The translations under genes and the position numbers were made by a program. Below, piece by piece: positions 1 through 8,662 of a stretch of 64,000 bases of DNA. Origin of the DNA: Amycolatopsis methanolica 239 (GTDB lineage Bacteria > Actinomycetota > Actinomycetes > Mycobacteriales > Pseudonocardiaceae); the NCBI RefSeq assembly GCF_000739085.1, contig NZ_CP009110.1, positions 6,138,001 through 6,202,000 of the forward strand, given 5' to 3'. Each line of letters begins with the position of its first letter. Positions within the stretch are counted from its first letter, which is position 1. The notes below the pieces were generated by a model. That model made no database searches. It was not told where the DNA came from and saw only the letters and a program-made list of their open reading frames with translations.

Positions 1-191
1 CCGGTGGCGGTGACGGCCAGCACCGGGCGGCCCGCCCCGGCGTCGGACGCCAGCGCGGCGACCACCAGCTGGCGGGTGGCCGTGGCGCCGGAGAGCTCCA
101 GCAGGGGCGCGCCGGCCCGCTCGATCACCGCGCGCAGGGCGGGGTCGGGCAGGACGGCGGAGAGCAGGCCGGACAACTGCGGGTCGGACAC
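1..191 (-). CDS. mfd: Transcription-repair coupling factor, N-terminal fragment (partial)
   Basis: Only the first 63 codons are inside the window; the gene runs off the left edge. It starts at GTG (191-189), nine bases after an AGGGAG ribosome site at 201-206. The N-terminus reads SDPQLSGLLSAVLPDPALR, then VIERAG and later PVLAVTATG, which fits the UvrB-like start of actinobacterial Mfd, the ATP-driven translocase that removes stalled RNA polymerase and recruits UvrA. Context supports it: mfd lies near glmU with a TetR gene between in mycobacteria, in the same relative orientation as here. Identification rests on a short stretch plus synteny. Confidence 0.72.
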   Translation of the reverse strand, partial: MSDPQLSGLLSAVLPDPALRAVIERAGAPLLELSGATATRQLVVAALASDAGAGRPVLAVTAT

Positions 192-246
192 GAAAACGAT
201 CTCCCTGGAGCACGCGGGCACACCCCTGCCCGGGCTGGCGGAGGGA

Positions 247-1176
247 TCAGGGGCTCTCGTGTTCCAGGGTACGTCGCAGGGGCGACAAAATTTCGGCGAG
301 TCCCGCGAGCTGGTCGTCGATGACCCGCGGATCGAGCGCCGCGATGCGCAGCAGGATGTGCCGGGCGCCGGCCTCGGCGAAGCGCCTGAGCTGGGCGATC
401 ACCTCGTCCGGGCCGCCGGTGATCATCACCTGGATCTTTCCCACCCAGTCGAGTGGCGCCTGGTAGGTGGTCTGGCAGTACTCCTCCAGCGCCGCCGTTC
501 CCCCGCCGAGGTGGACGGTCGCGAAGAGGGCGGGCGTGACGTCGCGGCCCTGCTCACGGATGGTGGCCAGGCCGCTCGCGTAGTCGGCCGGGTCGGGCGG
601 GTACGGCATCCAGCCGTCGTACAGCTGACCGGCGCGGCGCAGCGCGGCCGGGGTGATGCCGCCGAGCCACACCGGCGGGCCGCCGGGCTGGGCGGGGCGC
701 GGCACCTCGGGCAGCCAGTCGTAGTGCAGGACCTTGCCGTGGAAGGACTCCGGGTGGCCGGTCCACAGCTGCTTCCACAGCGTCACGGTGTCGTCGAGGT
801 ACGAGAAGCGGGTCTTGAAGTTCACGCCGACCAGGTCGAACTCGTGCTCGCTGCGGCCGGGGAACCCGGCGCCGACGCCGATGATCAGCCGCCCGCCGGA
901 GACGAGGTCGAGGGAGGAGATCGTGAGGGCGGCCTGCGCGGGGTGGCGGTAGGCGGGGATGAGGGTCGCGGTGCCGAGCCGCACGGTTTCGGTGGCCTGC
1001 GCGACGGCGGTGAGCAGGGTCAGCGGCTCGACCCTGGCGCGCGACAGCGAGTCGCCCGCCCAGACCGAGTCGAAGCCGAGGCGCTCGGCGCGCACGGCGA
1101 TGTCCACGATGTCGGTGACCGAGCCGCCGGCCGCGAGCTGGGCCTGCCCGGCGGGCAGGAGTAGTCCGATCTGCAT
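247..1176 (-). CDS. LLM-class F420-dependent oxidoreductase
   Basis: A 309-residue luciferase-like monooxygenase-fold protein (TIM barrel). It starts MQIGLLLPAG, contains the typical AERLGFDSVWAGDS segment after strand 1, ETVRLGTATLIPAYRHP, and GGRLIIGVGAGFPG, all hallmarks of the F420-dependent LLM class. These enzymes move hydride between reduced deazaflavin F420 and diverse substrates; the substrate here cannot be read. It follows mfd on the same strand with a 55-bp gap, so it could be read through toward mfd. A strong hairpin lies upstream at 1236-1270. Family assignment is secure, function open. Confidence 0.85.
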   Translation of the reverse strand: MQIGLLLPAGQAQLAAGGSVTDIVDIAVRAERLGFDSVWAGDSLSRARVEPLTLLTAVAQATETVRLGTATLIPAYRHPAQAALTISSLDLVSGGRLIIGVGAGFPGRSEHEFDLVGVNFKTRFSYLDDTVTLWKQLWTGHPESFHGKVLHYDWLPEVPRPAQPGGPPVWLGGITPAALRRAGQLYDGWMPYPPDPADYASGLATIREQGRDVTPALFATVHLGGGTAALEEYCQTTYQAPLDWVGKIQVMITGGPDEVIAQLRRFAEAGARHILLRIAALDPRVIDDQLAGLAEILSPLRRTLEHESP

Positions 1177-1235
1177 GCGCTCACGCTGTCGCCCGGGCGT
1201 GCTCGCGGCAATTACCGCCAGGGAATCCCGCGACC

Positions 1236-1270
1236 GCAGAACTCGCGCCCGGGAAGGGCGCGAGTTCTGC
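1236..1270. repeat. 15-bp perfect inverted repeat of the GCGAGTTCTGC family
   Basis: Arms GCAGAACTCGCGCCC (1236-1250) and its exact complement (1256-1270) flank a GGGAA loop. It sits between two minus-strand genes and has no T-run, so it could act as a terminator or RNA-stability hairpin for the 1282-1470 gene. The arm sequence recurs in the intergenic cluster at 22.14-22.37 kb, so this is a member of a dispersed repeat family and not a one-off terminator. Confidence 0.8.
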
Positions 1271-1281
1271 AGTCGGGACGG

Positions 1282-1470
1282 TCAGGCGGGGCCGCCTGGG
1301 CCGATCTCGAACGCCTGCCGCACGGGCAGGTCGGGCTGCTCGGTCTCCACGACCTCCACCAGGTCGTCGGGCAGCACGCGCGGCGGCAGCTCGCCGAACC
1401 GCGCGAACCGGAGGAAGGCCAGCTCTTCGTCGGTGAACCGCTCGGGCACCCGGCACCTCCAGTCGGTCAT
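1282..1470 (-). CDS. Small hypothetical protein (62 aa)
   Basis: A 62-residue reading frame starting at ATG 1470 with a GGCGGGGA ribosome site right before it. The sequence begins MTDWRCRVPERFTDEELAF and is acidic in the middle (DDLVEVVETE). No known domain is recognised; there is no signal peptide or membrane segment. It is transcribed divergently from the XRE regulator at 1520, sharing a roughly 50-bp promoter region, so a regulatory link is possible. Good start signal and codon use support it being real; function unknown. Confidence 0.6.
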   Translation of the reverse strand: MTDWRCRVPERFTDEELAFLRFARFGELPPRVLPDDLVEVVETEQPDLPVRQAFEIGPGGPA

Positions 1471-1519
1471 TCCCCGCCGGGAATGGCGGGCGACGCACCC
1501 CCGGTAGTAAGCATGCGGG

Positions 1520-2368
1520 GTGACGACGGCTTTCGGAAGTGCCCTCAAGGACTGGCGCACCCGGCGGCGCCTGTCCCAGCTCGAACTCGCCCTCCGCGCG
1601 GGCACCACCCAGCGGCACGTCAGCTTCATGGAGAGCGGCCGGTCGGCGCCGGGGCGCGGCATGGTCGTGCGCGTGGCCGAGTCGCTGCAGCTGCCGCTGC
1701 GCGAACGCAACGCGCTGCTGCTCAGCGCCGGGTACGCCCCGACCTACCCGGAGACCGACCTGTCCGATCCGGCGCTGCGGCCGGTGCTCGACGCGCTGGA
1801 GCGGCTCCTCGCCGGGCACGAGCCGTACCCGGCGATCGTGGTGGACCGGTTCAGCGACCTGGTCGCGACCAACAAGGCCGCCGAGGTCCTCACCGAGGGC
1901 GCCGCGCCCGAGCTGCTCGAACCGCCGGTCAACGTGCTGCGCCTGGCCCTGCACCCGCGCGGGATGGCGCCGCGCATCGGGAACTTCGACGACTGGGCGC
2001 GCCACGTGCTGGAGCGGCCGCGGCAGGAACACGCCAAGGCCCCGCACCCCCGCCACGCCGAACTGCTCGCCGAGCTGGAGGGCTACCTGCCCGGGCCGCC
2101 GAACCTGGACGCCGACCACCTCGGGTTCGCCGTGCCGCTCGTCCTGCGCACCTCGCGGGGCGAGATGCGGCTGCTCACCGCGATCACCACGTTCGCCACC
2201 GCGGTCGACGTGACGGTGTCGGAGCTGCGCCTGGAGACGGCACCGCCGCCGCGCCGGCCACCCGCGGCGTCAGCGTCCGCGCCCCGGCGAGGAACCGCGC
2301 CGCGAACACCGCCACCACCCCATACCGCAGGATCCGCGATTCGACCCGGCGCCAGCGGGCGGACCTGA
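1520..2368 (+). CDS. XRE-family regulator with MmyB-like ligand domain, 3' end replaced
   Basis: An N-terminal Cro/C1-type helix-turn-helix (about residues 8-65; RRLSQLELALRAGTTQRHVS) is followed by an MmyB-like ligand-binding domain (YPAIVVDRFSDLVATNKAA; LLTAITTFATAVDVTVSEL). Family members normally finish with a short tail after the LRLET strand; here that point is followed by about 45 low-complexity Pro/Ala/Arg residues that are simply the antisense of the convergent DedA gene. Both genes lose their natural 3' ends near 2240, so this protein is probably truncated by a deletion. Start chosen at GTG 1520, before the HTH. DNA-binding half looks intact. Confidence 0.75.
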   Translation: MTTAFGSALKDWRTRRRLSQLELALRAGTTQRHVSFMESGRSAPGRGMVVRVAESLQLPLRERNALLLSAGYAPTYPETDLSDPALRPVLDALERLLAGHEPYPAIVVDRFSDLVATNKAAEVLTEGAAPELLEPPVNVLRLALHPRGMAPRIGNFDDWARHVLERPRQEHAKAPHPRHAELLAELEGYLPGPPNLDADHLGFAVPLVLRTSRGEMRLLTAITTFATAVDVTVSELRLETAPPPRRPPAASASAPRRGTAPRTPPPPHTAGSAIRPGASGRT

Positions 2369-2612
2369 TCCGCCGCCCCAGCCTGCGCCCCTCCAGGTAG
2401 GACAGCTGGTCGCCGAACACGGCCGCGGCCGCGACGACCGCCATCGCCAGCCACAGGTCCACCGTGCCCTGCCCGGCGAGGAAGCCGACGAGCAGCAGCG
2501 TCGACAACGTCGGCAGCACGATCCCGGGCAGCAGCGCGGTTTCCGCGGCGATCACCGCCGCCGCGACCAGGTAGACCAGCGCGGGCGGGAGGGTGGCGAT
2601 GGCGTCGATCAC
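2184..2612 (-). CDS. DedA/VTT-domain membrane protein, C-terminally truncated
   Basis: Starts at GTG 2612, five bases after the stop of the methyltransferase upstream, so the two are likely co-transcribed. Hydrophobic segments (LPPALVYLVAAAVIAAE; TLSTLLLVGFLAG; LWLAMAVVAAAAVFGD) and the ARFLAGARTLTPRVAG motif are typical of DedA (VTT) proteins, which take part in envelope lipid handling. Normal members are about 200 residues; this one is 142 and, after GAAAVP, switches to residues encoded opposite the XRE gene. The final transmembrane helices are missing, so it is probably non-functional. Confidence 0.72.
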   Translation of the reverse strand: MIDAIATLPPALVYLVAAAVIAAETALLPGIVLPTLSTLLLVGFLAGQGTVDLWLAMAVVAAAAVFGDQLSYLEGRRLGRRIRSARWRRVESRILRYGVVAVFAARFLAGARTLTPRVAGAAAVPSPGAAPTPSRRPRWRTW

Positions 2613-2616
2613 GGCG

Positions 2617-3165
2617 TCACGGCCGCTCGGTGCACGCAGGCGGGCGGCAGGTTGCCCACACCACCCGGCTGCGGCCGACGAACCCGAACCGCCGGGCCAG
2701 CGCGGCCTCGAACCGCCTGGCGGCGGGCAGCCACGCGGCGTGCGGGTAGGCGGAGGTCGCGAACCGCCCGCCCGGCGCGACGACCTCGCCGACCTGGTCG
2801 AGGACGCGCTCCTGCCGGGCGCGCGGGAACAGCGCCCACGGCAACCCGGACACGACCACGTCCGCCGTGCGCACGTGCCGGGCCAGGTGCTCGGCCGACC
2901 CGGTGATCACCTCGACGCCCTCGTGCCGCCGCGCGAGCGCATCAGCCAGCCGCGGATTGACCTCGACCGCCGTCAGCCGCGCGCCGGGACGCAGCCGGGC
3001 GAGCAGGGCTTCGGTGAACACCCCGGTGCCAGGCCCGAGTTCGACGACGTGCGCCGCCCGTTCCACGCCGATCGCGGCGACCATGGCCGCCGCCAGGCGC
3101 CGGGAGCTGGCCGCGATCGCGCCGGTGTGCGCGGGGGCCCGGAGGAATTCCCTGGTGATGGACAT
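2617..3165 (-). CDS. Class I SAM-dependent methyltransferase (phospholipid N-methyltransferase-like)
   Basis: A 182-residue Rossmann methyltransferase. The SAM loop is VVELGPGTGVFTEALL, followed by an acidic strand (LTAVEVNPRLADAL) and VVVSGLPWALFP in the catalytic region. The N-terminus MSITREFLRAPAHTGAI resembles the small PmtA-like group that methylates phosphatidylethanolamine, but the substrate is inferred. Start set at ATG 3165; longer in-frame starts upstream would run into the divergent GNAT gene. Followed at once by the DedA gene, suggesting a two-gene membrane-lipid operon. Confidence 0.75.
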   Translation of the reverse strand: MSITREFLRAPAHTGAIAASSRRLAAAMVAAIGVERAAHVVELGPGTGVFTEALLARLRPGARLTAVEVNPRLADALARRHEGVEVITGSAEHLARHVRTADVVVSGLPWALFPRARQERVLDQVGEVVAPGGRFATSAYPHAAWLPAARRFEAALARRFGFVGRSRVVWATCRPPACTERP

Positions 3166-3261
3166 GTCTCCGTCGCTAGGAACGCCACCGCCCGGCCACC
3201 TCGGCATCGCGGCCGCACGTTCTCCCCCTCCAGCAGGAGATCGTGGTGGGACGATCGGCAC

Positions 3262-3813
3262 ATGGAGATCACCACCTGGTACCTGGAGCAGACGGACCCG
3301 GCCGCGATCCGGCCATCCGCCGCGCCGGGCGAGCCGGTCGCCATCACCCGCGCCGAGGTGCCGAGCCCGGAGTTCAACCGCTTCCTCTACACCACCGTCG
3401 GCGGCGACTGGCAGTGGACCGACCGCCTCGGCTGGGACCGCCAGCGGTGGCTGGACCTGCTGGCGCAGCCCGGCTACGAGACCTGGGTGGCGTACGTGCG
3501 CGGCACGCCGGCCGGGTTCGCCGAACTGGACGGCACCAAGCCGGGCGAGGTGGAACTGGCCTACTTCGGGCTGCTGCCCGCGTTCACCGGCCGCGGGATC
3601 GGCGGGCACCTGCTGACGGTGGCGCTGCGGCGGGCCTGGGACCTGCCGGAGCGCCGGCCGGGCGCGGAGCCGATCAGGCGGGTGTGGGTGCACACCTGCA
3701 CGCTCGACGGGCAGCCCGCCGCGCTGGCCAACTACCAGCGGCGCGGCCTGACGATCTACCGCACCGAAACCCGCGATCAAGACCCGGACTTCACCGGACA
3801 ACCGGCACAATGA
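3262..3813 (+). CDS. GNAT-family N-acetyltransferase
   Basis: A 183-residue GNAT protein. The acetyl-CoA pyrophosphate loop is visible as GLLPAFTGRGIGGHLL, preceded by the strand VELAYF and followed by VWVHTCTLDGQPAALANYQRRG, where the QR.G end is the usual C-terminal motif. The acceptor substrate cannot be deduced. Start ATG 3262 chosen because the upstream in-frame sequence is antisense to the methyltransferase. It ends five bases before the sugar dehydrogenase gene on the same strand, so the two may be one operon. Confidence 0.8.
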   Translation: MEITTWYLEQTDPAAIRPSAAPGEPVAITRAEVPSPEFNRFLYTTVGGDWQWTDRLGWDRQRWLDLLAQPGYETWVAYVRGTPAGFAELDGTKPGEVELAYFGLLPAFTGRGIGGHLLTVALRRAWDLPERRPGAEPIRRVWVHTCTLDGQPAALANYQRRGLTIYRTETRDQDPDFTGQPAQ

Positions 3814-3817
3814 CCCC

Positions 3818-5011
3818 ATGCGCCGCATCGGGGCCGTACTGCTCGCCGTCCTCGCCGTCACGGCTTGCTCGTCTTCGCCCGCCCAGGACCTGCCGTCGAC
3901 CCCGACCACGGTCGCCGCGCCCACCACGGTCAACGGGCAGAGCCTCGCGCTGAAGGTGGACGTCGTGACCGGGGGGCTGCAGCACGGCTGGGACGTCGGG
4001 TTCCTGCCCGGCGGTTCGATGCTCGTCACGCAGCGGCCGGGGCGGCTCGCGCTGGTCCGCGGCACCGCGGTCACCCAGGTCCAGGCCGACTTCTCCGATG
4101 TGTGGGCGCGTGGCGAGGGCGGTCTGATGGGGATGGTCGTGCACCCGGACTTCGCCGCCACCAGGCAGTTCACCACCTGCCAGACGCACCAGGATGTCGG
4201 CCGCGCGGCCGACATCCGGCTGGTCACCTGGACGCTGTCGGCGGACGAGCGCAGCGCGGCGAAGGTGCGGGACCTGCTGACCGGGCTGCCGGTCAACCAG
4301 AGCGGCCGCCACTCCGGGTGCCGCCCGGAGATCGCGGCGGACGGGGCGCTGCTCGTCGGCACCGGCGACACCGCGCGGCCGGACGTCTCGCAGGACCGCC
4401 ACAGCCTCGGCGGCAAGGTGCTGCGCATCGACCTGAACACCGGCGCACCGCTGCCGGACAACCCGTTCATCTCCTCGGCCGACCCGAACGAGCAGCGGAT
4501 CTACAGCTACGGGCACCGCAACATCCAGGGCGTGGCGGTGCGGCCGGGCACCGGGCAGATCTTCACGGCAGAGCACGGGCCGACGTTCGACGACGAGATC
4601 AACCTCATCCGCCCCGGCGGCAACTACGGCTGGGACCCGTCGCGGGGCGGCACCGTCGACTCCTACGACGAGGACGTGCCGATGACGGACCTGCAGCGGT
4701 TCCCGGACGCCGTCCGGCCACTGTGGACCTCCGGGGACATCACCGAGGCGATCTGCGGCGCGGCTTTCGTGTCCGGGCCGCAGTGGGGCGCGCTGGACGG
4801 CAGGCTCGCCGTGGTCGCGCTCAAGGGCCAGAAGATGCTGATGTTCACGGTGGACCAGGCGGGCGCGGTCACCGAGGTCTACCTGCCGGCCGAGTTCGAC
4901 GACACGTACGGCCGGCTGCGCGCGGTGCGCACCGGCCCGGACGGCGCCTTGTACGTGACCACGTCGGACGGCGACGACGACAAGCTCCTGCGCATCACGC
5001 CCGCTGCCTGA
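3818..5011 (+). CDS. PQQ-dependent soluble aldose dehydrogenase-like lipoprotein
   Basis: A 397-residue exported protein. A lipoprotein signal (IGAVLLAVLAVTAC, Cys about residue 17) is followed by a six-bladed propeller of the glucose/sorbosone dehydrogenase family: LQHGWDVGFLPGGSMLVTQR, GEGGLMGMVVHPDF, the catalytic-type RHSGCRPEIAADGALLVGTGD, YSYGHRNIQGVA and TAEHGPTFDDEINLI. Such enzymes oxidise aldoses on the outer face of the membrane using PQQ. No PQQ biosynthesis genes are in the window, so cofactor supply is unknown. Converges with, and overlaps by 17 bp, the permease. Confidence 0.85.
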   Translation: MRRIGAVLLAVLAVTACSSSPAQDLPSTPTTVAAPTTVNGQSLALKVDVVTGGLQHGWDVGFLPGGSMLVTQRPGRLALVRGTAVTQVQADFSDVWARGEGGLMGMVVHPDFAATRQFTTCQTHQDVGRAADIRLVTWTLSADERSAAKVRDLLTGLPVNQSGRHSGCRPEIAADGALLVGTGDTARPDVSQDRHSLGGKVLRIDLNTGAPLPDNPFISSADPNEQRIYSYGHRNIQGVAVRPGTGQIFTAEHGPTFDDEINLIRPGGNYGWDPSRGGTVDSYDEDVPMTDLQRFPDAVRPLWTSGDITEAICGAAFVSGPQWGALDGRLAVVALKGQKMLMFTVDQAGAVTEVYLPAEFDDTYGRLRAVRTGPDGALYVTTSDGDDDKLLRITPAA

Positions 5012-6374
5012 CGCGCGCCGGCCGGTTGCTCAGCAGGTAGCCCACCCCGATGACCACCGCCACGATCGGCGTGACGTAGAGGGCCACCCGGGTGTCCTCG
5101 CCGAACCCGAGCAGCACCACGACGAGCGCGAGGAACGCCAGCGCGAGGTACCCGGTCCACGGCGCGCCCGGCATGCGGAACTCCGACGCGGGCAGCTCGC
5201 CGCTGTCGCTGCGGCGGCGGTAGACCAGCTGGCACACCACGATCACGCCCCAGGTCCACAGCACCCCGACGGTGGCGACGCTGGTGATGTAGGCGAACGC
5301 CTTCTCCGGCACGACCGCGTTGACCAGGATGCCGGCCGCCATGACGATCGCCGACGCCGTGATGCTCGCCGCGGGCACCTGCCGCTTCGACAGCTTGCCG
5401 AACGCGGCGGGCGCGGACCGGTGCACGGCGAGGGTGCGCAGCATCCGGCCGGTCGAGTAGATGCCCGAGTTGCACGACGACAGCGCCGCGGTCAGCACGA
5501 CGAACTGGATGATCCCGGCGGCGCCGTGGATGCCGACCGCGTCGAAGGCCCGCACGAACGGGCTCTCGCCGTCGTGGAACTCGGTCCACGGCACCAGCGA
5601 CAGCAGCACCACCAGTGCGCCGACGTAGAACACCCCGATCCGCACCATGACGCTGTTGATCGCCTTCGGCAGCACGACCCGCGGGTTCTCCGCCTCGCCC
5701 GCGGTCAGCCCGATCAGCTCGACGCCGAGGTAGGCGAACATGACGCTCTGCAGCGCCAGCAGCGCGCTGCCCGCGCCGTGCGGCAGGAACCCGCCATCGC
5801 TGACCAGGTGCGCGAACGTCGCGTGCTCCCCGGCGGGCCCGATGCCGAACACGATGACCGCGAGGCCGAGCACGATCGCCCCGACGATCGTCACCACCTT
5901 GATCATCGAGAACCAGAACTCGAACTCGCCGAAGACCTTGACCGAGATCAGGTTGGCCAGGAACAACAGCCCGAGCACGACCGCAGCGGTGACCCACTGC
6001 GGGATGTCCGGGAACCAGTACTGCACGTAGATCCCGGCCGCGGTGATCTCGGCCATCGCGGTGACCACCCACATCAGCCAGTAGACCCAGCCGGTGGCGA
6101 ACCCGGCGAAGCGGCCGACGAACTCCTCGGCGTAGTCGACGAAACTGCGCGACACCGGCCGGTACATCAGCAGCTCGCCGAGCGCGCGCATGATCAGGAA
6201 GATGACCACGCCCGCGACGGCGTAGGAGGCGATCAGCGCCGGCCCGGACGTCTCGATCGCCGCGCCCGCCCCGAGGAACAGGCCCGTCCCGATGGCGCCG
6301 CCGATCGCCATCATGCTGATCTGGCGGTTCTTCAGGCCCCTGGCGTAACCCTCGTCGGTTCCCTGGTCGCTCAT
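4995..6374 (-). CDS. Amino acid permease (APC superfamily)
   Basis: A 459-residue, 12-helix transporter. The N-terminus carries the amino-acid transporter signature (GLKNRQISMMAIGGAIGTG), and ELIGLTAGEAENPR is the usual TM6 region of the AAT/GabP-type permeases (proton symport of amino acids). Start ATG 6374 follows a strong GGGAGGGG ribosome site. The frame is intact from end to end, in contrast to the neighbouring genes to the right. Substrate specificity cannot be read from the sequence. Confidence 0.87.
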   Translation of the reverse strand: MSDQGTDEGYARGLKNRQISMMAIGGAIGTGLFLGAGAAIETSGPALIASYAVAGVVIFLIMRALGELLMYRPVSRSFVDYAEEFVGRFAGFATGWVYWLMWVVTAMAEITAAGIYVQYWFPDIPQWVTAAVVLGLLFLANLISVKVFGEFEFWFSMIKVVTIVGAIVLGLAVIVFGIGPAGEHATFAHLVSDGGFLPHGAGSALLALQSVMFAYLGVELIGLTAGEAENPRVVLPKAINSVMVRIGVFYVGALVVLLSLVPWTEFHDGESPFVRAFDAVGIHGAAGIIQFVVLTAALSSCNSGIYSTGRMLRTLAVHRSAPAAFGKLSKRQVPAASITASAIVMAAGILVNAVVPEKAFAYITSVATVGVLWTWGVIVVCQLVYRRRSDSGELPASEFRMPGAPWTGYLALAFLALVVVLLGFGEDTRVALYVTPIVAVVIGVGYLLSNRPARVRQRA

Positions 6375-6452
6375 ACCCCTCCCGTCCACGGCTGGTCCAG
6401 ACCCTAACGACGGGGTTCGCGGGCGGAACCTTGGGGCGGTTTGGAGTCGCCG

Positions 6453-7163
6453 GTGCAGCCGTATCAGGTGTTCACGGAGCTGCGTGCCCGCAGCGCGGGC
6501 GCCATCAACCGGGGCACGCTGTACGACGTCGTGGAGGCGCTGGCCGCGGCGGAGTGGATCGCGGAGGAGCCGAACGTGCCGGGCAACCCGACGCTCTACG
6601 GCTACTAGCCGCGCGTGGTCGAAGCGATCGTGGCCGGGGTCGCCGCGGCCACGGAGCGGGCGGCCGAACTCGGGCACGATCTGCGGGTCGGCTTCAACAC
6701 CACCCCGCTGTTCGGGCCGGGCGCGTCGTTCATCGCCGACCGCGCCGAGGCGGGCGGCGCGGAGTTCGTCCGCCAGGTGGACTACGTGTGCCTGGACTTC
6801 TTCCCGGACGTCTTCCAGCCGGTCGACCGGGCGGATCTGCCCGCGGCGGTGGCCGGTCTGCTGCGCCACCACCGCGAGAACGTCCTCGCGCCGGCTGGGT
6901 TCCGCGACGTCCCGCTGCACATCACCGAGCACGGCTGGCCGACCGGCCCCGGGCGCTCCGCCGAGCGGAAGGCCGAGGTGGTGGAGGCCGTCGTCCGCGC
7001 CGCCGCGGGGGCGGGCGTGAGCTGCTACACCCACTTCGCCCTGCGCGACGCGGACAGCGCGAACCCCGGCCTGTTCCACCAGTTCGGCCTGCTGCGGGAC
7101 GACTACACCGCCAAACCCGCCTTCGACACCTACCGGAAACTGATCGCCGAGTTCACCAGGTGA
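6453..7163 (+). pseudogene. In-frame remnant join: PadR 5' part + glycoside hydrolase 3' part
   Basis: The frame from GTG 6453 opens like a PadR winged-helix regulator (QPYQVFTELRARS, then INRGTLYDVVEALAAA) but from about 6570 becomes a TIM-barrel glycosidase tail (EPNVPGNPTLYGY; VDYVCLDFFPDVF; ITEHGWPTGPGRS). A TAG at 6606-6608 interrupts the otherwise continuous frame where a serine would fit. The PadR dimerisation part and the N-terminal half of the hydrolase are both missing, so a deletion joined two genes and a nonsense change followed. A short product from GTG 6615 is possible but would be only the last barrel strands. Confidence 0.65.
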
Positions 7164-8353
7164 CCGGCAGTTCGTGCACGCCGTAGATGTTCATGTCGGT
7201 CCGCGGCCGCACCTCGTCCGCCGGGATGGCGAGCCGGAGGTCCGAAAAGCGGCGCAGCAGGCCGGCGAACGCGGCGCGCATCTCCAGCCGGGCCAGCTGC
7301 TGGCCGAGGCACCGGTGGACGTCGTGGCCGAAGGCCATGTGCCCGCGGGCGTGGCGGTGCACGTCCGGCTCGTCGAAGCGGCGGGGGTCGCGGTTGGCGG
7401 CCAGCAGCGAGACGACGACGGTGGATCCTTTGGGGATCGTCTCGCTGCCGACTTCGACGTCCTCGGTGGCGTAGCGGTAGAAGACATCGGCGACGGTCAG
7501 GTAGCGCAGGAGTTCCTCGACCGCGCCCTGCACCAGCTCCGGGTTCGCACGCAGTTCGGCCATCTGCTCGGGGTGCTCCAGCAGCGCGAAGGTGCCCAGC
7601 CCCAGCATGTTCGCCGTGGTCTCGTGCCCGGCGAGCAGCAGCAGGAAGGCGATGCCGGTCAGTTCCTCGATGCGGAGGTCGTCCTGGCGGGCGGGTCGGA
7701 CAGGATGTCCTCGCCGGGCTCGGCGCGCTTGCGGGTGACCAGCTCGGCCAGGTACCCGTTGAGCGCGCCGACGACGGCGATCTTCTCCTCCAGCTCGATG
7801 TCCTTGAGCATGAACCGCGCGGCGTTGCGCTGGAACGTTTCCCGGCCCTCGTACGGGCCCCCGAGCAGCTCGCAGATCACCAGCGACGGCACCGGCAGCG
7901 CGAACTCCTTGACCAGGTCGACCGGCGGGGTGAGCCGCGCCATCTCGTCCAGCTGCCGCTCGGCGATGTCGTTGATGTGCTCTTCCAGCTGCTTCATCCG
8001 CTTGACCGTGAACGCGCCGGTGAGCCTGCGCCGCAGCCGGGTGTGGTCCGGCGGGTCCATCGAGATGAACAGGCCGGGCGTCTGCGGGGACGGCTCGGTC
8101 TGCGCCGGCATGCCCGGGGCCGGGTACGGCACGTGGATGATGTCGAGGTCGAGGCGGGAGCCGAACCGGGTGTCGGCCAGCACCTGGCGGACCTCGTCGT
8201 AGCCGGTGACCAGCCAGCCCTCGTGGCCGTCGGGGAAGACCAGCGGCCAGACCGGGCGGGACTCGCGCAGCGGGTGAACCCGGTGGGCGGGTCGAAGGGA
8301 CCGGCGTCGCGGTCGGTGGGGAGTCCGTTCGGAATGGGAACCGTCTGAGTCAG
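7153..8353 (-). pseudogene. Cytochrome P450, two frameshifts and lost start
   Basis: All P450 landmarks are present across three frames: substrate-side [30 protein letters not shown] (helix C), I-helix [14 protein letters not shown]-helix EELLR and the haem loop [10 protein letters not shown] with its cysteine ligand. One frameshift lies near 8270 (between PPTGFTR and LRESRPV) and another near 7690 (before [10 protein letters not shown]). The 5' end aligns as a Thr-Gln-Thr-Val-Pro start whose initiator is CTG, with an upstream stop, and abuts the truncated SMR gene. No intact enzyme can be made as sequenced. Confidence 0.75.
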
Positions 8354-8662
8354 CGATCACCGTGAGCCACAGCGCCTTGGCCGGGGTGAGGGTCTCGTCG
8401 AAGAACACCGGCCGAGCACGGCGGCTCCGGCGGCGCCGATGCCGGCCCAGATCGCGTATCCGATGCCCACGTCGATGGCGCGCAGGGCGAGGCTGAGCGC
8501 GAAGAGCGTGAGCAGGAAGAAGACGACCGCGACGAGCGACCAGGAGAGCACGGTGAAACCCTGGCTGCCGCCGACGGACAGGGCGTAGCCGACCTCGAAG
8601 GCGCCGGCGAGCAGGAGGACGGGCCAGGCGGTAGCGGGTGCGGTGGACGTGCGGCGCGCCAT
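8354..8662 (-). pseudogene. Second SMR efflux subunit, frameshifted and 3'-truncated
   Basis: Starts at ATG 8662, overlapping the stop of the upstream SMR gene (ATGA). The first three helices are clear (WPVLLLAGAFEVGYALSVG, then SLVAVVFFLLTLFALSLA and IGYAIWAGIGAAGAAVLG), but a one-base loss near 8408 shifts the frame; the fourth helix (FFDETLTPAKALWLTVIA) continues in another frame and is cut off at the P450 gene. In two-gene SMR pumps both subunits are needed, so the pair may be inactive. Confidence 0.68.
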
